A DNA stretch of 26,318 bases. Source: JBCBKZ01 sp039026975 (GTDB lineage Bacteria; Bacteroidota; Bacteroidia; J057). This document shows, piece by piece, positions 7,243 through 15,094 of the stretch. The DNA is taken from assembly GCA_039026975.1 (NCBI GenBank), contig JBCCLI010000039.1:1-26318 (forward strand). Direction: 5' to 3'. The translations under genes and the position numbers were made by a program. Under the pieces are notes generated by a model, which saw only the letters and a program-made list of their open reading frames with translations, ran no database searches and was not told where the DNA came from. Numbering within the stretch: the stretch's first letter is position 1; each line of letters opens with the position of its first letter.

Positions 7243-9425
7243 CGCCTATTCCGGCTCTTCCTGATCCGCATGTACTCACTATCACGGGGGGCCTCCTCAG
7301 TTTTCATGCTTAAGCCTATCCGCTTTCTTGGAATGTCCACAGAAACTACCCTTACCTGTACTTTTTGGTGTACTTTCACCACTTCAGAGGGATGCTTCAC
7401 AAAGCGATTAGCCAATTGGCTGAGGTGAACTAGCCCATCCTGGTGTACCCCTATATCTACAAAGGCGCCAAAATCCACAATATTAGTTACGATTCCAGGT
7501 AGTACCATACCTTCTCGTAAGTCAGACATCTCCATGATACCCTCAGCAAAGGAGAATACTTCAAACTTTTCCCGAGGGTCCCTTCCAGGCTTATCTAACT
7601 CATCTATAATATCTTTCAGAGTAGGAATACCCACTCTATCCGTTACATAGTTCTTCAGAACAATTTTCTTCCTCGCCTGTGCCTGGCCCACAAGTTGGTT
7701 TACCGTAAGCCCAAGGTCTGTAGCCATGCGCTTGACTACGTCATAACTCTCCGGGTGAACGGCACTTGCATCCAGCGGATTCTTAGCATCACGAATTCTC
7801 AAGAAACCTGCTGCTTGCTGATAGGCTTTCTCTCCTAGGCGGGGTACTTTCTTTAGTTGAGCACGGGAATGGAAGGGCCCATTTTCACTTCTATAGTCCA
7901 CTATATTTTGGGCTAAAGCAGGTCCCAGACCAGATACATAGGTAAGCAATTGTTTACTGGCTGTATTTACCTCTACCCCTACATTATTTACACAGCTAAC
8001 CACCGTATCATCCAGACTTTTCTTTAAGGCACTCTGGTCTACATCATGCTGGTACTGCCCTACCCCTATGGATTTAGGGTCTATCTTAACTAGTTCTGCT
8101 AAGGGATCCATTAATCTCCGTCCAATAGAAACAGCTCCTCTCACTGTTACATCATGGTTTGGAAATTCTTCCCTCGCAGTAGCAGAAGCAGAATAGACAG
8201 ATGCACCTGCTTCATTGACCATAATTACTTGAAGTCCCGGTATTCTCATTCCTTTCACAAGGGTTTCAGTCTCGCGGGAAGCTGTTCCATTCCCTATGGC
8301 TATAAACGTTATGCTGTGCTTATCTATCAAGTGAGAAAGGGTCTTTTCGGCTTGTAAGGACTGCTTTTGGGGAGGATGAGGGTAAATAGTAGTATTCTCC
8401 AGTAAAACCCCTTGTTCATCCAGACAAACTACTTTACATCCTGTCCGAAATCCAGGATCTAAGGCCAATACTCTTTGTTGGCCTAGAGGGGCTGCCAGCA
8501 GAAGCTGCCGTAAATTATCAGCAAATACCTGTATGGCCTCTTCATCTGCCTTGTCCTTAGAAGCTATCCTAACTTCTGTTTCCATAGAGGGGCCCATAAG
8601 CCTTTTATAGCAGTCCTCTATAGCTAGGTCTACTTGCTGGGTGCTAGGACTATTCCCTTGGAGAAATTGCCTTTGCATCAGGTAGATAGCATCTCCTACT
8701 TCTGGCTTGATTCCCAGTGAGAGTATGAGTTCTTTTTCCCCTCTTCTTAAAGCAAGTAACCTGTGGGAAGGGATTTTATGGATAGGCTCAGAAAACGTGA
8801 AGTAGTCTTTGTACTTAGCTCCTTCCGCTTCTTTAGCCTTTATCACCTTACTGGTGATGATAGCTTGCTTTGTATACAGAGAGCGCATCTTTTTCCGTAC
8901 TTCCGCATCCTCATTGACCCACTCTGCTATGATATCCCTAGCACCTTTCAGTGCTTCTTCCTGGTTATGAACCTCTTTTTCAGAATTAATGTAAGCGGAA
9001 GCCGCTAGCTCGGGATCTGTTTGGGGTTTCTGCTCAAAAATAAGCTTTGCCAAAGGCTCAAGGCCTTTTTCTTTGGCTATAGTAGCCCTGGTGCGCCTTT
9101 TAGGCCTATAGGGGAGGTAGATATCTTCTAACTGGGATAAATGATCAGCTTCATTCACAGCTTTTAATAGCTCATCTGTTAAGAGATCTCTTTCTCCCAG
9201 GCTTTTAAGAATGGCTCCTCTTCTTTTATCCAACTGGGCTAATTGTTCAGCCCTGTCTCGTATGTTTGTTATTTGGACTTCATCCAGGCTTCCCGTTACT
9301 TCCTTCCTATACCTGGAAATGAAAGGGACAGTGGCTCCTTCTTCTAATAACTTTATAGTAGCCTCTATTTGCCTGGTAGAAACGCCCAACTCACGGGCAA
9401 TAATGTTTGCGTATGTATTAGCCAT
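7239..9425 (-). CDS. tex: Tex-family S1 RNA-binding protein
   Basis: A 728-residue Tex protein, the transcription-accessory/RNA-binding factor found in most bacteria. Domain order is visible: N-terminal helical Tex region with the ISRYRKE and LPYRPKRRTRA motifs (about 35-115), a YqgF/RNase H-like domain opening LALDPGFRTGCKV (about 320-455, D323), a helix-hairpin-helix pair (LTYVSGLGPALAQNIV and VPRLGEKAYQQAAGF, about 488-550), and a C-terminal S1 domain (LPGIVTNIVDFGAFVDIGVHQDGLVHLSQL, about 645-715). Length is close to the 770-780 residues of enterobacterial Tex. It is cytoplasmic. The gene stands alone on the minus strand with its own promoter box (9455-9448) and overlaps the lipoprotein gene end to end. 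Confidence 0.97.
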   Translation of the reverse strand: MANTYANIIARELGVSTRQIEATIKLLEEGATVPFISRYRKEVTGSLDEVQITNIRDRAEQLAQLDKRRGAILKSLGERDLLTDELLKAVNEADHLSQLEDIYLPYRPKRRTRATIAKEKGLEPLAKLIFEQKPQTDPELAASAYINSEKEVHNQEEALKGARDIIAEWVNEDAEVRKKMRSLYTKQAIITSKVIKAKEAEGAKYKDYFTFSEPIHKIPSHRLLALRRGEKELILSLGIKPEVGDAIYLMQRQFLQGNSPSTQQVDLAIEDCYKRLMGPSMETEVRIASKDKADEEAIQVFADNLRQLLLAAPLGQQRVLALDPGFRTGCKVVCLDEQGVLLENTTIYPHPPQKQSLQAEKTLSHLIDKHSITFIAIGNGTASRETETLVKGMRIPGLQVIMVNEAGASVYSASATAREEFPNHDVTVRGAVSIGRRLMDPLAELVKIDPKSIGVGQYQHDVDQSALKKSLDDTVVSCVNNVGVEVNTASKQLLTYVSGLGPALAQNIVDYRSENGPFHSRAQLKKVPRLGEKAYQQAAGFLRIRDAKNPLDASAVHPESYDVVKRMATDLGLTVNQLVGQAQARKKIVLKNYVTDRVGIPTLKDIIDELDKPGRDPREKFEVFSFAEGIMEMSDLREGMVLPGIVTNIVDFGAFVDIGVHQDGLVHLSQLANRFVKHPSEVVKVHQKVQVRVVSVDIPRKRIGLSMKTEEAPRDSEYMRIRKSRNRR

Positions 9426-9447
9426 AAGCCTTCTAGCATTTGGATTG

Positions 9448-9480
9448 CAAATATAGAATAGCTTTAGGAATTCACTTCAA
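9448..9480 (-). promoter_or_regulatory. Bacteroidota promoter for tex
   Basis: On the minus strand, TATATTTG (9455-9448) matches TAnnTTTG exactly. TTG (9480-9478), inside a run that reads TTTGTTTG on that strand, stands 22 bases upstream. The box ends 22 bases before the tex ATG, giving a leader of about 15 bases, the usual arrangement for this phylum. Confidence 0.6.
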
Positions 9481-9610
9481 CAAACAAACACAAAAAATCA
9501 TTCTACCTACTCGTAGACTTTTGTCATTCTCATATTGCAAAGATTAAATAGTCATTGAGCTACAAAGTACGATTCGAATAAGAATTTCGTTTATTGTATA
9601 AACCGGTCTA

Positions 9611-9618
9611 TACCTTTG
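9611..9618 (+). promoter_or_regulatory. TAnnTTTG -7 box for the first sorting-domain gene
   Basis: TACCTTTG matches the Bacteroidota -7 box exactly and ends 23 bases before the ATG at 9642, a suitable distance. A clear -33 TTTG at 17-23 bases is missing: the nearest TTG (9594-9596) is 14 bases away and TTT at 9585-9587 is 23 bases away. It lies in the 216-base region divergent from tex. Confidence 0.45.
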
Positions 9619-9641
9619 CTTAACCTGTTAACATCTACCCT

Positions 9642-10958
9642 ATGAGAAGCTTCTTCTGTATGCTGGCATTAAGCTGCTTTAGCACGCTATGCATAGGTCA
9701 GGAAACCTTCTACTCCACTAACCAGAGTGGAGATCATCAGTGGAATAACCCATCTAATTGGGCGCTAGATCCTGCGGGTACCATTCCAGCTTCCACGCCC
9801 CCCAGTCCTACAGACAATGTTGTTATTAGTGATTCCATCTTCCATGACGCAGGTCTTAACTATGTACATTTTGGGGATATTCTGATTGAAGATGATGCTG
9901 TATACCATGTGTTTACAGGTGATGGAGTAAGTCAGCCCTATATATATGCTGGCGGTAATTTTGAGGTAATAGGAAGCTTAATAACAAGTAGTGATTTTGA
10001 GCATCAAGCACCTGGTTCTCAAGGTTCCGGTGCATTAAGATTTAGAGATCCTGCCCGTTTCACTATTGGGGATGATCTCATCTTAAACGGTCAGGCTAAG
10101 TTAATTTTGGATAATGATTCCTGTGGGGATGGATTCACTTTTGATGATCTGTACATGCGGGGGTCCGCGCCGAGGGTTTGTGGACAGGGGCGCTTAATCA
10201 TCCCTCACCAGGTAAGGGTATGGGATGATGGAGGGAATGAACTCACCACGGAGGTCCCTAATGGTACTACTCCTCCAGACTTGACTGGAGCTGCTGTCTC
10301 TCAGCTAAAAATACAACTATGTGAAGGATTCAAATTTTTCAATGATCAGAAGACCTGTCAGGCTGATACTAATGAAATAGTGGAAGGCGAAGGAGATGAT
10401 ACTCTTCCCATAGAGTTAGCGTCCTTTAATGTAGAAGTAGATAATGGACAGGTACTACTTTCCTGGGTCACTGCTTCTGAAACACAGAATGACTTTTTCA
10501 CTGTAGAAAGATCACTAGATGGGTCTACCTTCTCCGAGGCAGGGCGCATGCGCGGAGCAGGAAACAGTAACGCTCCGCTAGCCTATCAATTTACAGACTT
10601 CCAACCACCTAACGGCCAAATTTTTTACCGGCTTAGACAGACAGATTTTGATGGTGCTTCCTCTTTATCCAGAATGGCTTCAGTATGGATTCGTAATCAG
10701 GGAACCCTCCCTCTTATTTTTCCTAACCCTAATGCGGGATATGCCCAGCTGACCCTACCAGCCGCTTCTACTCCTTCTCCTACTGTTTGGTGGGAGCTGT
10801 ATGACTTACAAAGCAGGAAAGTAGCAGCCGGGGTTCCTAGTTCAGAAAGTATTTCCAGGGGCATCATTCCTATTGAAGCGGAAAATCCTCCAGGCACATA
10901 CTTACTCATTCTTTTTTGTGATGGTAAAAGGTATCATTCCAGAATGCTAATCCACTAG
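9642..10958 (+). CDS. Secreted T9SS cargo protein with type A sorting domain, copy 1
   Basis: A 438-residue exported protein: signal peptide MRSFFCMLAL... cleaved near CIG|Q, then a paralogous N-terminal region (TFYSTN, NWALDPAGTIPA, TDNVVI, about 22-85) suggesting repetitive beta structure, then PIELASFNVEVDNGQVLLSWVTASETQN (about 258-285), a fibronectin-like segment usual just before T9SS sorting domains. The last 85 residues (FPNPNAGYAQLTLP ... GTYLLILFCDGKRYHSRMLIH) match the type A C-terminal sorting domain, which directs passage through the T9SS and attachment or release at the surface. No catalytic motif is recognised. A closely similar gene follows at 11133, indicating tandem duplication. 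Export route is confident; function is unknown. Confidence 0.85.
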   Translation: MRSFFCMLALSCFSTLCIGQETFYSTNQSGDHQWNNPSNWALDPAGTIPASTPPSPTDNVVISDSIFHDAGLNYVHFGDILIEDDAVYHVFTGDGVSQPYIYAGGNFEVIGSLITSSDFEHQAPGSQGSGALRFRDPARFTIGDDLILNGQAKLILDNDSCGDGFTFDDLYMRGSAPRVCGQGRLIIPHQVRVWDDGGNELTTEVPNGTTPPDLTGAAVSQLKIQLCEGFKFFNDQKTCQADTNEIVEGEGDDTLPIELASFNVEVDNGQVLLSWVTASETQNDFFTVERSLDGSTFSEAGRMRGAGNSNAPLAYQFTDFQPPNGQIFYRLRQTDFDGASSLSRMASVWIRNQGTLPLIFPNPNAGYAQLTLPAASTPSPTVWWELYDLQSRKVAAGVPSSESISRGIIPIEAENPPGTYLLILFCDGKRYHSRMLIH

Positions 10959-10988
10959 TCTATTCCACTTACTCCATTTTCTTTGCCT

Positions 10989-11008
10989 TTTACCCTTCAG
11001 AGGGTGAA
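10989..11008 (+). terminator. Weak hairpin after the first sorting-domain gene
   Basis: TTTACCCT (10989-10996) pairs with AGGGTGAA (11001-11008), including one G-T wobble, around a TCAG loop. It lies 31 bases past the stop codon. No proper T-run follows, so termination would be weak. Confidence 0.4.
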
Positions 11009-11132
11009 TATTAATGACTAGCCCCCATATATAATCCAATAATTCTTATATTAATGGAGGGAAATAATTGGTAGGTTTAACTATAACAGCTTAACCTGAC
11101 CTCCTTTATTGCTCATTTTCAACCACACATTC

Positions 11133-12437
11133 ATGATCAAGAACTTCTACCTACTTTTGCTTTTGTGTATGCCATCTTTCGCCTGTACTTATGCTCAAGG
11201 AAATGAGACCTTCTACTCTACTAACTTAGGGGGTGATAACCTCTGGACTAATGCTGCTAATTGGGCCTTAGATCCAGCTGGAACTATACCCGCGGGTAAT
11301 CCCCCGGGAATAACAGATAATGTAGTTATCAGAGATTCTGTCAGGCATAATGTAAATTCCGGCTATATACACTATGGGGATATTACGATAGAAGAATCCG
11401 GCATCTACTCTATTTTCACGACCAACCTTAAAACAGATCCCTATTTTTTTGCAGGAGAACGGATGGAGGTATTTGGGCTACTCAGAACCAGTAGTGATTT
11501 TGAGCATCAGCTTCCAAGACGTCTTTCTTCTTCTATACAAGGGACAAATGATGGTACCCTTACGTTTTTCGAAACAGCAGTATTGAGGATAGGGGATGAT
11601 TTAATCCTCAATGGAGAAGGATTTACTGTCTTTGATAATTTTGCTTGTGGAGATGGGTCCACTGTAGATGACCTGTATGTGAAAGGATGGGGAAATGGCC
11701 TTAGTATTTCAGGGAAAGGAGTATTTGTAGTTCCTGATGCTATCAGGGTGTGGGACACAGATAATCCTACAAGTGAAGTAGAACTCTCTGGTCAACCCTA
11801 CATAAATACGCTAGAGGAGCAAGTAGCAGTAGGCTTTGTTCTCCTTCCGCAGGGAGCTGTAACAGACTGCTCTGCCTTACAACCTTTACCAGTAGAGCTT
11901 ACCCACTTTGGGGCAGAAATAGACAAGGAAGCGGTTAAACTTAGTTGGGTCACTGCCTCAGAGACACAAAATGATCACTTCTTATTAGAGAAGGCCAATC
12001 CCTCAGGCGATTTTGATCCACTCGCAAGGCTAGAAGGAAACGGTACTACTTCTGCTGCTTCTTATTACGAGTTTATAGATATGGCTCCTTCCATTGGAAG
12101 AAATCTCTACCGACTGAAACAGGTAGATATAGATGGTGCATTCTCTTACTCAAATATAGTTTCTGCTTCCTTCCAAATTAGTACCCCTGGCATAAGTGTA
12201 TTTCCTCATCCTGTTCAGGGAAGTGCTCAGGTGGATGTAATAGGTTTTCCCATCAGCCAGCAGGTAACCATCAGGGTGGAAAATCTACTGGGCCAAATCA
12301 TTATGGAACAGTTAGTTGAAGTGGACAGGAGTGGGGCTGCTACCCTATCTGTTAATAGTAACTTGAGGGCTGGAACTTACCTAATTAAAGCCCATAGTCA
12401 AGCTGTTCACTTAAGTAGAAAATTCATGGTCTACTAA
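11133..12437 (+). CDS. Secreted T9SS cargo protein with type A sorting domain, copy 2
   Basis: A 434-residue paralogue of the preceding gene. The ATG at 11133 opens a good signal peptide (MIKNFYLLLLLCMPSF..., cleavage near YAQ|G); a longer reading from TTG at 11109 would put eight polar residues before it and is rejected. Shared blocks with copy 1 include TFYSTN, NWALDPAGTIPAG, SSDFEHQ, GDDLILNG, VRVWD-like strands, and PVELTHFGAEIDKEAVKLSWVTASETQN before the tail. The C-terminal 80 residues (VFPHPVQGSAQVDV ... LRAGTYLIKAHSQAVHLSRKFMVY) form a type A T9SS sorting domain. Copy 2 has extra residues around LPRRLSSSIQGTN and lacks the copy 1 DTNEIVEGEGDD insert. Molecular role unknown; probably a surface or secreted beta-rich protein. 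Confidence 0.85.
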   Translation: MIKNFYLLLLLCMPSFACTYAQGNETFYSTNLGGDNLWTNAANWALDPAGTIPAGNPPGITDNVVIRDSVRHNVNSGYIHYGDITIEESGIYSIFTTNLKTDPYFFAGERMEVFGLLRTSSDFEHQLPRRLSSSIQGTNDGTLTFFETAVLRIGDDLILNGEGFTVFDNFACGDGSTVDDLYVKGWGNGLSISGKGVFVVPDAIRVWDTDNPTSEVELSGQPYINTLEEQVAVGFVLLPQGAVTDCSALQPLPVELTHFGAEIDKEAVKLSWVTASETQNDHFLLEKANPSGDFDPLARLEGNGTTSAASYYEFIDMAPSIGRNLYRLKQVDIDGAFSYSNIVSASFQISTPGISVFPHPVQGSAQVDVIGFPISQQVTIRVENLLGQIIMEQLVEVDRSGAATLSVNSNLRAGTYLIKAHSQAVHLSRKFMVY

Positions 12438-12490
12438 TCTAGTAAAGGACTGTAAGGCGTTTTCTTTATCGGAAATTTCCTACTACTTTT

Positions 12491-12530
12491 ATGGCCATTC
12501 TGATGCTATTATCAGCCTCAAGGTGGCCAT
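12491..12530 (+). terminator. Hairpin between the second cargo gene and nuoM
   Basis: ATGGCCA (12491-12497) pairs with TGGCCAT (12524-12530), and inside it CTGAT (12500-12504) pairs with ATCAG (12511-12515). TTTTCATT follows. It could end the cargo gene, or act as an attenuator for nuoM, because the T-tract leads straight into the nuoM ATG at 12538. Confidence 0.4.
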
Positions 12531-12537
12531 TTTCATT

Positions 12538-14100
12538 ATGAATCAAGTAACAATCTCCTTTATCTTCATTCTTCTCATCTTCCTTCCTCTGGCTGGTATT
12601 CCATTCATCGTAGGTCTTCAAAAAGAAAGTGGGAAGTATATAGCGCTTGGGATTGGACTCATATCTCTCATCTTATCTTTGCTACTGTACGCCAATTATG
12701 ACGTAGCTGTTTCTCCAGAAACAGGCTATGCGTTTATGCAAAGCGTAGACTGGATAAGTACCGCTGAATTTAATATTAAGTTTAGCATAGGCCTAGATGG
12801 TATCTCCGTATACCTTTTCTTACTCTCAGTAGTCATTTTCCCGCTTCTGGTGATTTACTCCTGGAATAAGGTTCACACCCAAGAGAAGACTTTTTACTGT
12901 ATGCTACTAATGATACAGACGGGCATATTAGGCTTCTTTGTATCTCTGGACTTACTGCTATTCTATGTCTTCTTTGAGTTGGTGTTAATCCCTTCCTACT
13001 TTTTCATTGGTATTTGGGGAGGCGCCCAAAAAGAAGAAGGTGCCTTACGATTTTTTTTATACACACTCGCAGGTTCACTTCTGATGCTGGTGGCTATCAT
13101 GTATATGGGATTAGAAGCTGGAGGCGGCATGTTTATTACGGATTACTTCCAGATTATGCGTACGGACTTTGGGCCTACGGCAGAAACTTGGCTTTTCCTG
13201 GCCTTTATGGTGGCTTTTGCTATTAAGGTTCCACTATTTCCCTTACATACCTGGCAGCCTATTACGTATTCTCAAGCACCTATAACGGCAGCTATTATCC
13301 TTTCTGCTATTCTCTCGAAGATGGGTACTTATGGGATCCTTCGATTTGCCGTAGGTATGTTCCCGGAGACGGCTGTTACTACGGCTCCTATCATTAGTCT
13401 GCTTGCGCTCATCAGCATTATCTATGGAGCCATCATGGCTATTGTTCAGACAGACCTTAGAAAACTTATCGCATACTCTTCTATCTCCCACCTTGGATTT
13501 ATTATTCTGGGCATATTCTCATTCTCTAAATTAGCGCTAAGCGGAGCTGTTCTGCATATGGTAGGACATGGGCTTTCTACAGCCGCTATGTTTATGCTAG
13601 CAGGTATCTTATATGAACGCTATGGTACTTATGAAATAGAAAAGTTCTCAGGGGTGGCTAAGTCTCTCCCAAAGATGGCAGTAATCTTTCTGATAACCCT
13701 GTTAGCGTCTGTAGGTCTACCGGGGCTAAGTGGGTTTATAGGTGAATTTATGATTCTGGTGGGAGCCTATGATTCCACAGTAATAGGAGGCGCCTTTGCA
13801 GTTTTAGCGGCTATCTCTGTTATCCTGGCAGCCGTGTACTTACTTAATATGTTCAGAAAGATCATGTTTGGGGTTGCACGAGCAGAAGACACTGCGGCTG
13901 ACCTTAATAGAGGAGAAACCGGTATCCTTATACCGCTTATAATTGGGATGTTTTGGATAGGGCTGAACGCTACTGCTTACTTAAATAGGATAAACCCTGA
14001 CACTGATTCCTTCATTGAGAAGATTGAAGAAAAATTAGGGATGCTTAATACTCAAGAAGAAGGTGACTATATATGTGAAGCTGACTCCTCGGGCTTATAG
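12538..14100 (+). CDS. nuoM: NADH-quinone oxidoreductase subunit M-like antiporter protein (orphan)
   Basis: A 520-residue membrane protein of the proton-conducting antiporter-like (NuoL/M/N, Mrp) family, best matching NuoM of complex I. About 14 hydrophobic helices are visible. Key channel residues are kept: E147 in FVFFELVLIPS, K230 in AFAIKVPLFPLHTW, K261 in LSAILSKMGTYG, and E403 in GFIGEFMILV. The conserved WQPDTY/WLPDAH loop reads WQPITY, with I242 at the acidic position. The ATG at 12538 gives a normal NuoM start; a GTG at 12523 lies in frame but inside a hairpin. No other nuo gene, mrp gene or dabA-like gene is nearby: the neighbours are a cargo protein gene and a TetR gene. It could be a displaced complex I gene or the subunit of another ion-translocating complex. 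Confidence 0.88.
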   Translation: MNQVTISFIFILLIFLPLAGIPFIVGLQKESGKYIALGIGLISLILSLLLYANYDVAVSPETGYAFMQSVDWISTAEFNIKFSIGLDGISVYLFLLSVVIFPLLVIYSWNKVHTQEKTFYCMLLMIQTGILGFFVSLDLLLFYVFFELVLIPSYFFIGIWGGAQKEEGALRFFLYTLAGSLLMLVAIMYMGLEAGGGMFITDYFQIMRTDFGPTAETWLFLAFMVAFAIKVPLFPLHTWQPITYSQAPITAAIILSAILSKMGTYGILRFAVGMFPETAVTTAPIISLLALISIIYGAIMAIVQTDLRKLIAYSSISHLGFIILGIFSFSKLALSGAVLHMVGHGLSTAAMFMLAGILYERYGTYEIEKFSGVAKSLPKMAVIFLITLLASVGLPGLSGFIGEFMILVGAYDSTVIGGAFAVLAAISVILAAVYLLNMFRKIMFGVARAEDTAADLNRGETGILIPLIIGMFWIGLNATAYLNRINPDTDSFIEKIEEKLGMLNTQEEGDYICEADSSGL

Positions 14101-14697
14101 CTGGTTACCCTTGATGAGAAATAAAAAGTTAGACTTCAGAAACTCCCCTCTTTCCCACTTAGGCCTGCTATCATCTCTCAGCCTATTAAACATATGGGCC
14201 CCTTCCATCATAACAAAAAGCATATCTAGCGCTTTTTCAGGATCTTTGATGTCTATGACATTATGAGATAGCGCATGTTTAAGTTCACTTAACATGGCTT
14301 CTCTTAGCTCATTGTACACTTTCTTGAATCTCCTGGAAATATCATTATTCCGAAGACTGAGTGCGAAGCTGTCAAAAAACACACTGTCATCTATAACTCC
14401 ATTCCAGTCTGTCCCAAAAGTATAGTTGAGAAGCTGGTCAAAACGTTCTTCAGGATCTTCTATGCTTTGTAAACTGGGGAATATACCAGTCCGGTAAGTG
14501 GAGAGGATGGATTCCACCAATTCAATAACCATATCTTCCTTAGTGGAAAAATAGTGTATGAGAAGGCTTGGATTCACATCCATGCTTTTAGCTATCTTAG
14601 CAATAGAGGCACCTTCAAACCCTTCTTGAGTCAAGACTTCATAGAAGTGTGAGAGTATCTCTTTTTTACGTACGTCGGCTTTACTCTTTCTACCCAT
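14095..14697 (-). CDS. TetR-family transcriptional regulator
   Basis: A 200-residue regulator with an N-terminal TetR DNA-binding domain: the helix-turn-helix lies at about 30-50 (GASIAKIAKSMDVNPSLLIHYF), followed by STKEDMVIELV, all classic for the family. The C-terminal two-thirds is helical with no recognised ligand signature. Its last codons overlap the end of nuoM by six bases, tail to tail. A near-symmetric pair, ATGCTGGCA at its start codon and TGCCGGCAT about 50 bases upstream, could be an autoregulatory site. Targets are unknown: the divergent esterase gene is the nearest candidate, but its start is 397 bases away. Confidence 0.92.
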   Translation of the reverse strand: MGRKSKADVRKKEILSHFYEVLTQEGFEGASIAKIAKSMDVNPSLLIHYFSTKEDMVIELVESILSTYRTGIFPSLQSIEDPEERFDQLLNYTFGTDWNGVIDDSVFFDSFALSLRNNDISRRFKKVYNELREAMLSELKHALSHNVIDIKDPEKALDMLFVMMEGAHMFNRLRDDSRPKWERGEFLKSNFLFLIKGNQL

Positions 14698-15094
14698 GCT
14701 GGCAATTTGGCTTATGAGACTTCTTTATAATCAGACTACAGAACCAATGCCGGCATAGTAATATCCGGGGAACTAGGCTTGTGGTTTGAAGAAGTATAAA
14801 CTAGCTGTTTTTCAGGAAATATAATCACCTGTAAGATTCCAGTCAAGAAAAGTTCGATTTTGGCCTTACAGGGAAATATTATTTTTCCAAAAGAATGAAA
14901 AATACAATCCTTACAAGTCTTGATTTTTATAAACTTCAGCTTATCAATCAAATAGGACTCGTGAAATAGAAATATAGTCATTTCTCACTTTATCCTAAAA
15001 ACAACCAAATAATAAGCTGAAAATTTTATTTTTACTGTTGTGCTAGCGCAAATTCACAATCTTTTAGCTTAAATAGACCATACAACACGCTGGA
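14698..15094. other. 397-base AT-rich intergenic region
   Basis: This is a divergent promoter region between the TetR gene (-) and the esterase gene (+). It contains an imperfect inverted pair (ATGCTGGCA at 14696-14704 against TGCCGGCAT at 14749-14757) that could serve the TetR protein, and a GGAAA...TTTCC dyad near 14872-14889. No exact TAnnTTTG box was found on either strand. An 81-codon minus-strand frame inside it lacks any recognisable motif and is not called. Confidence 0.5.

Noticed and set aside
11109..11132. TTG start for the second cargo gene
   Set aside because: It would place extra polar residues before the signal peptide; the ATG at 11133 gives a standard signal.
14736..14981. 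81-codon minus-strand frame in the TetR-esterase gap
   Set aside because: The frame is AT-driven with a low-complexity hydrophobic product, no motif, no ribosome site and no clear link to a neighbour.
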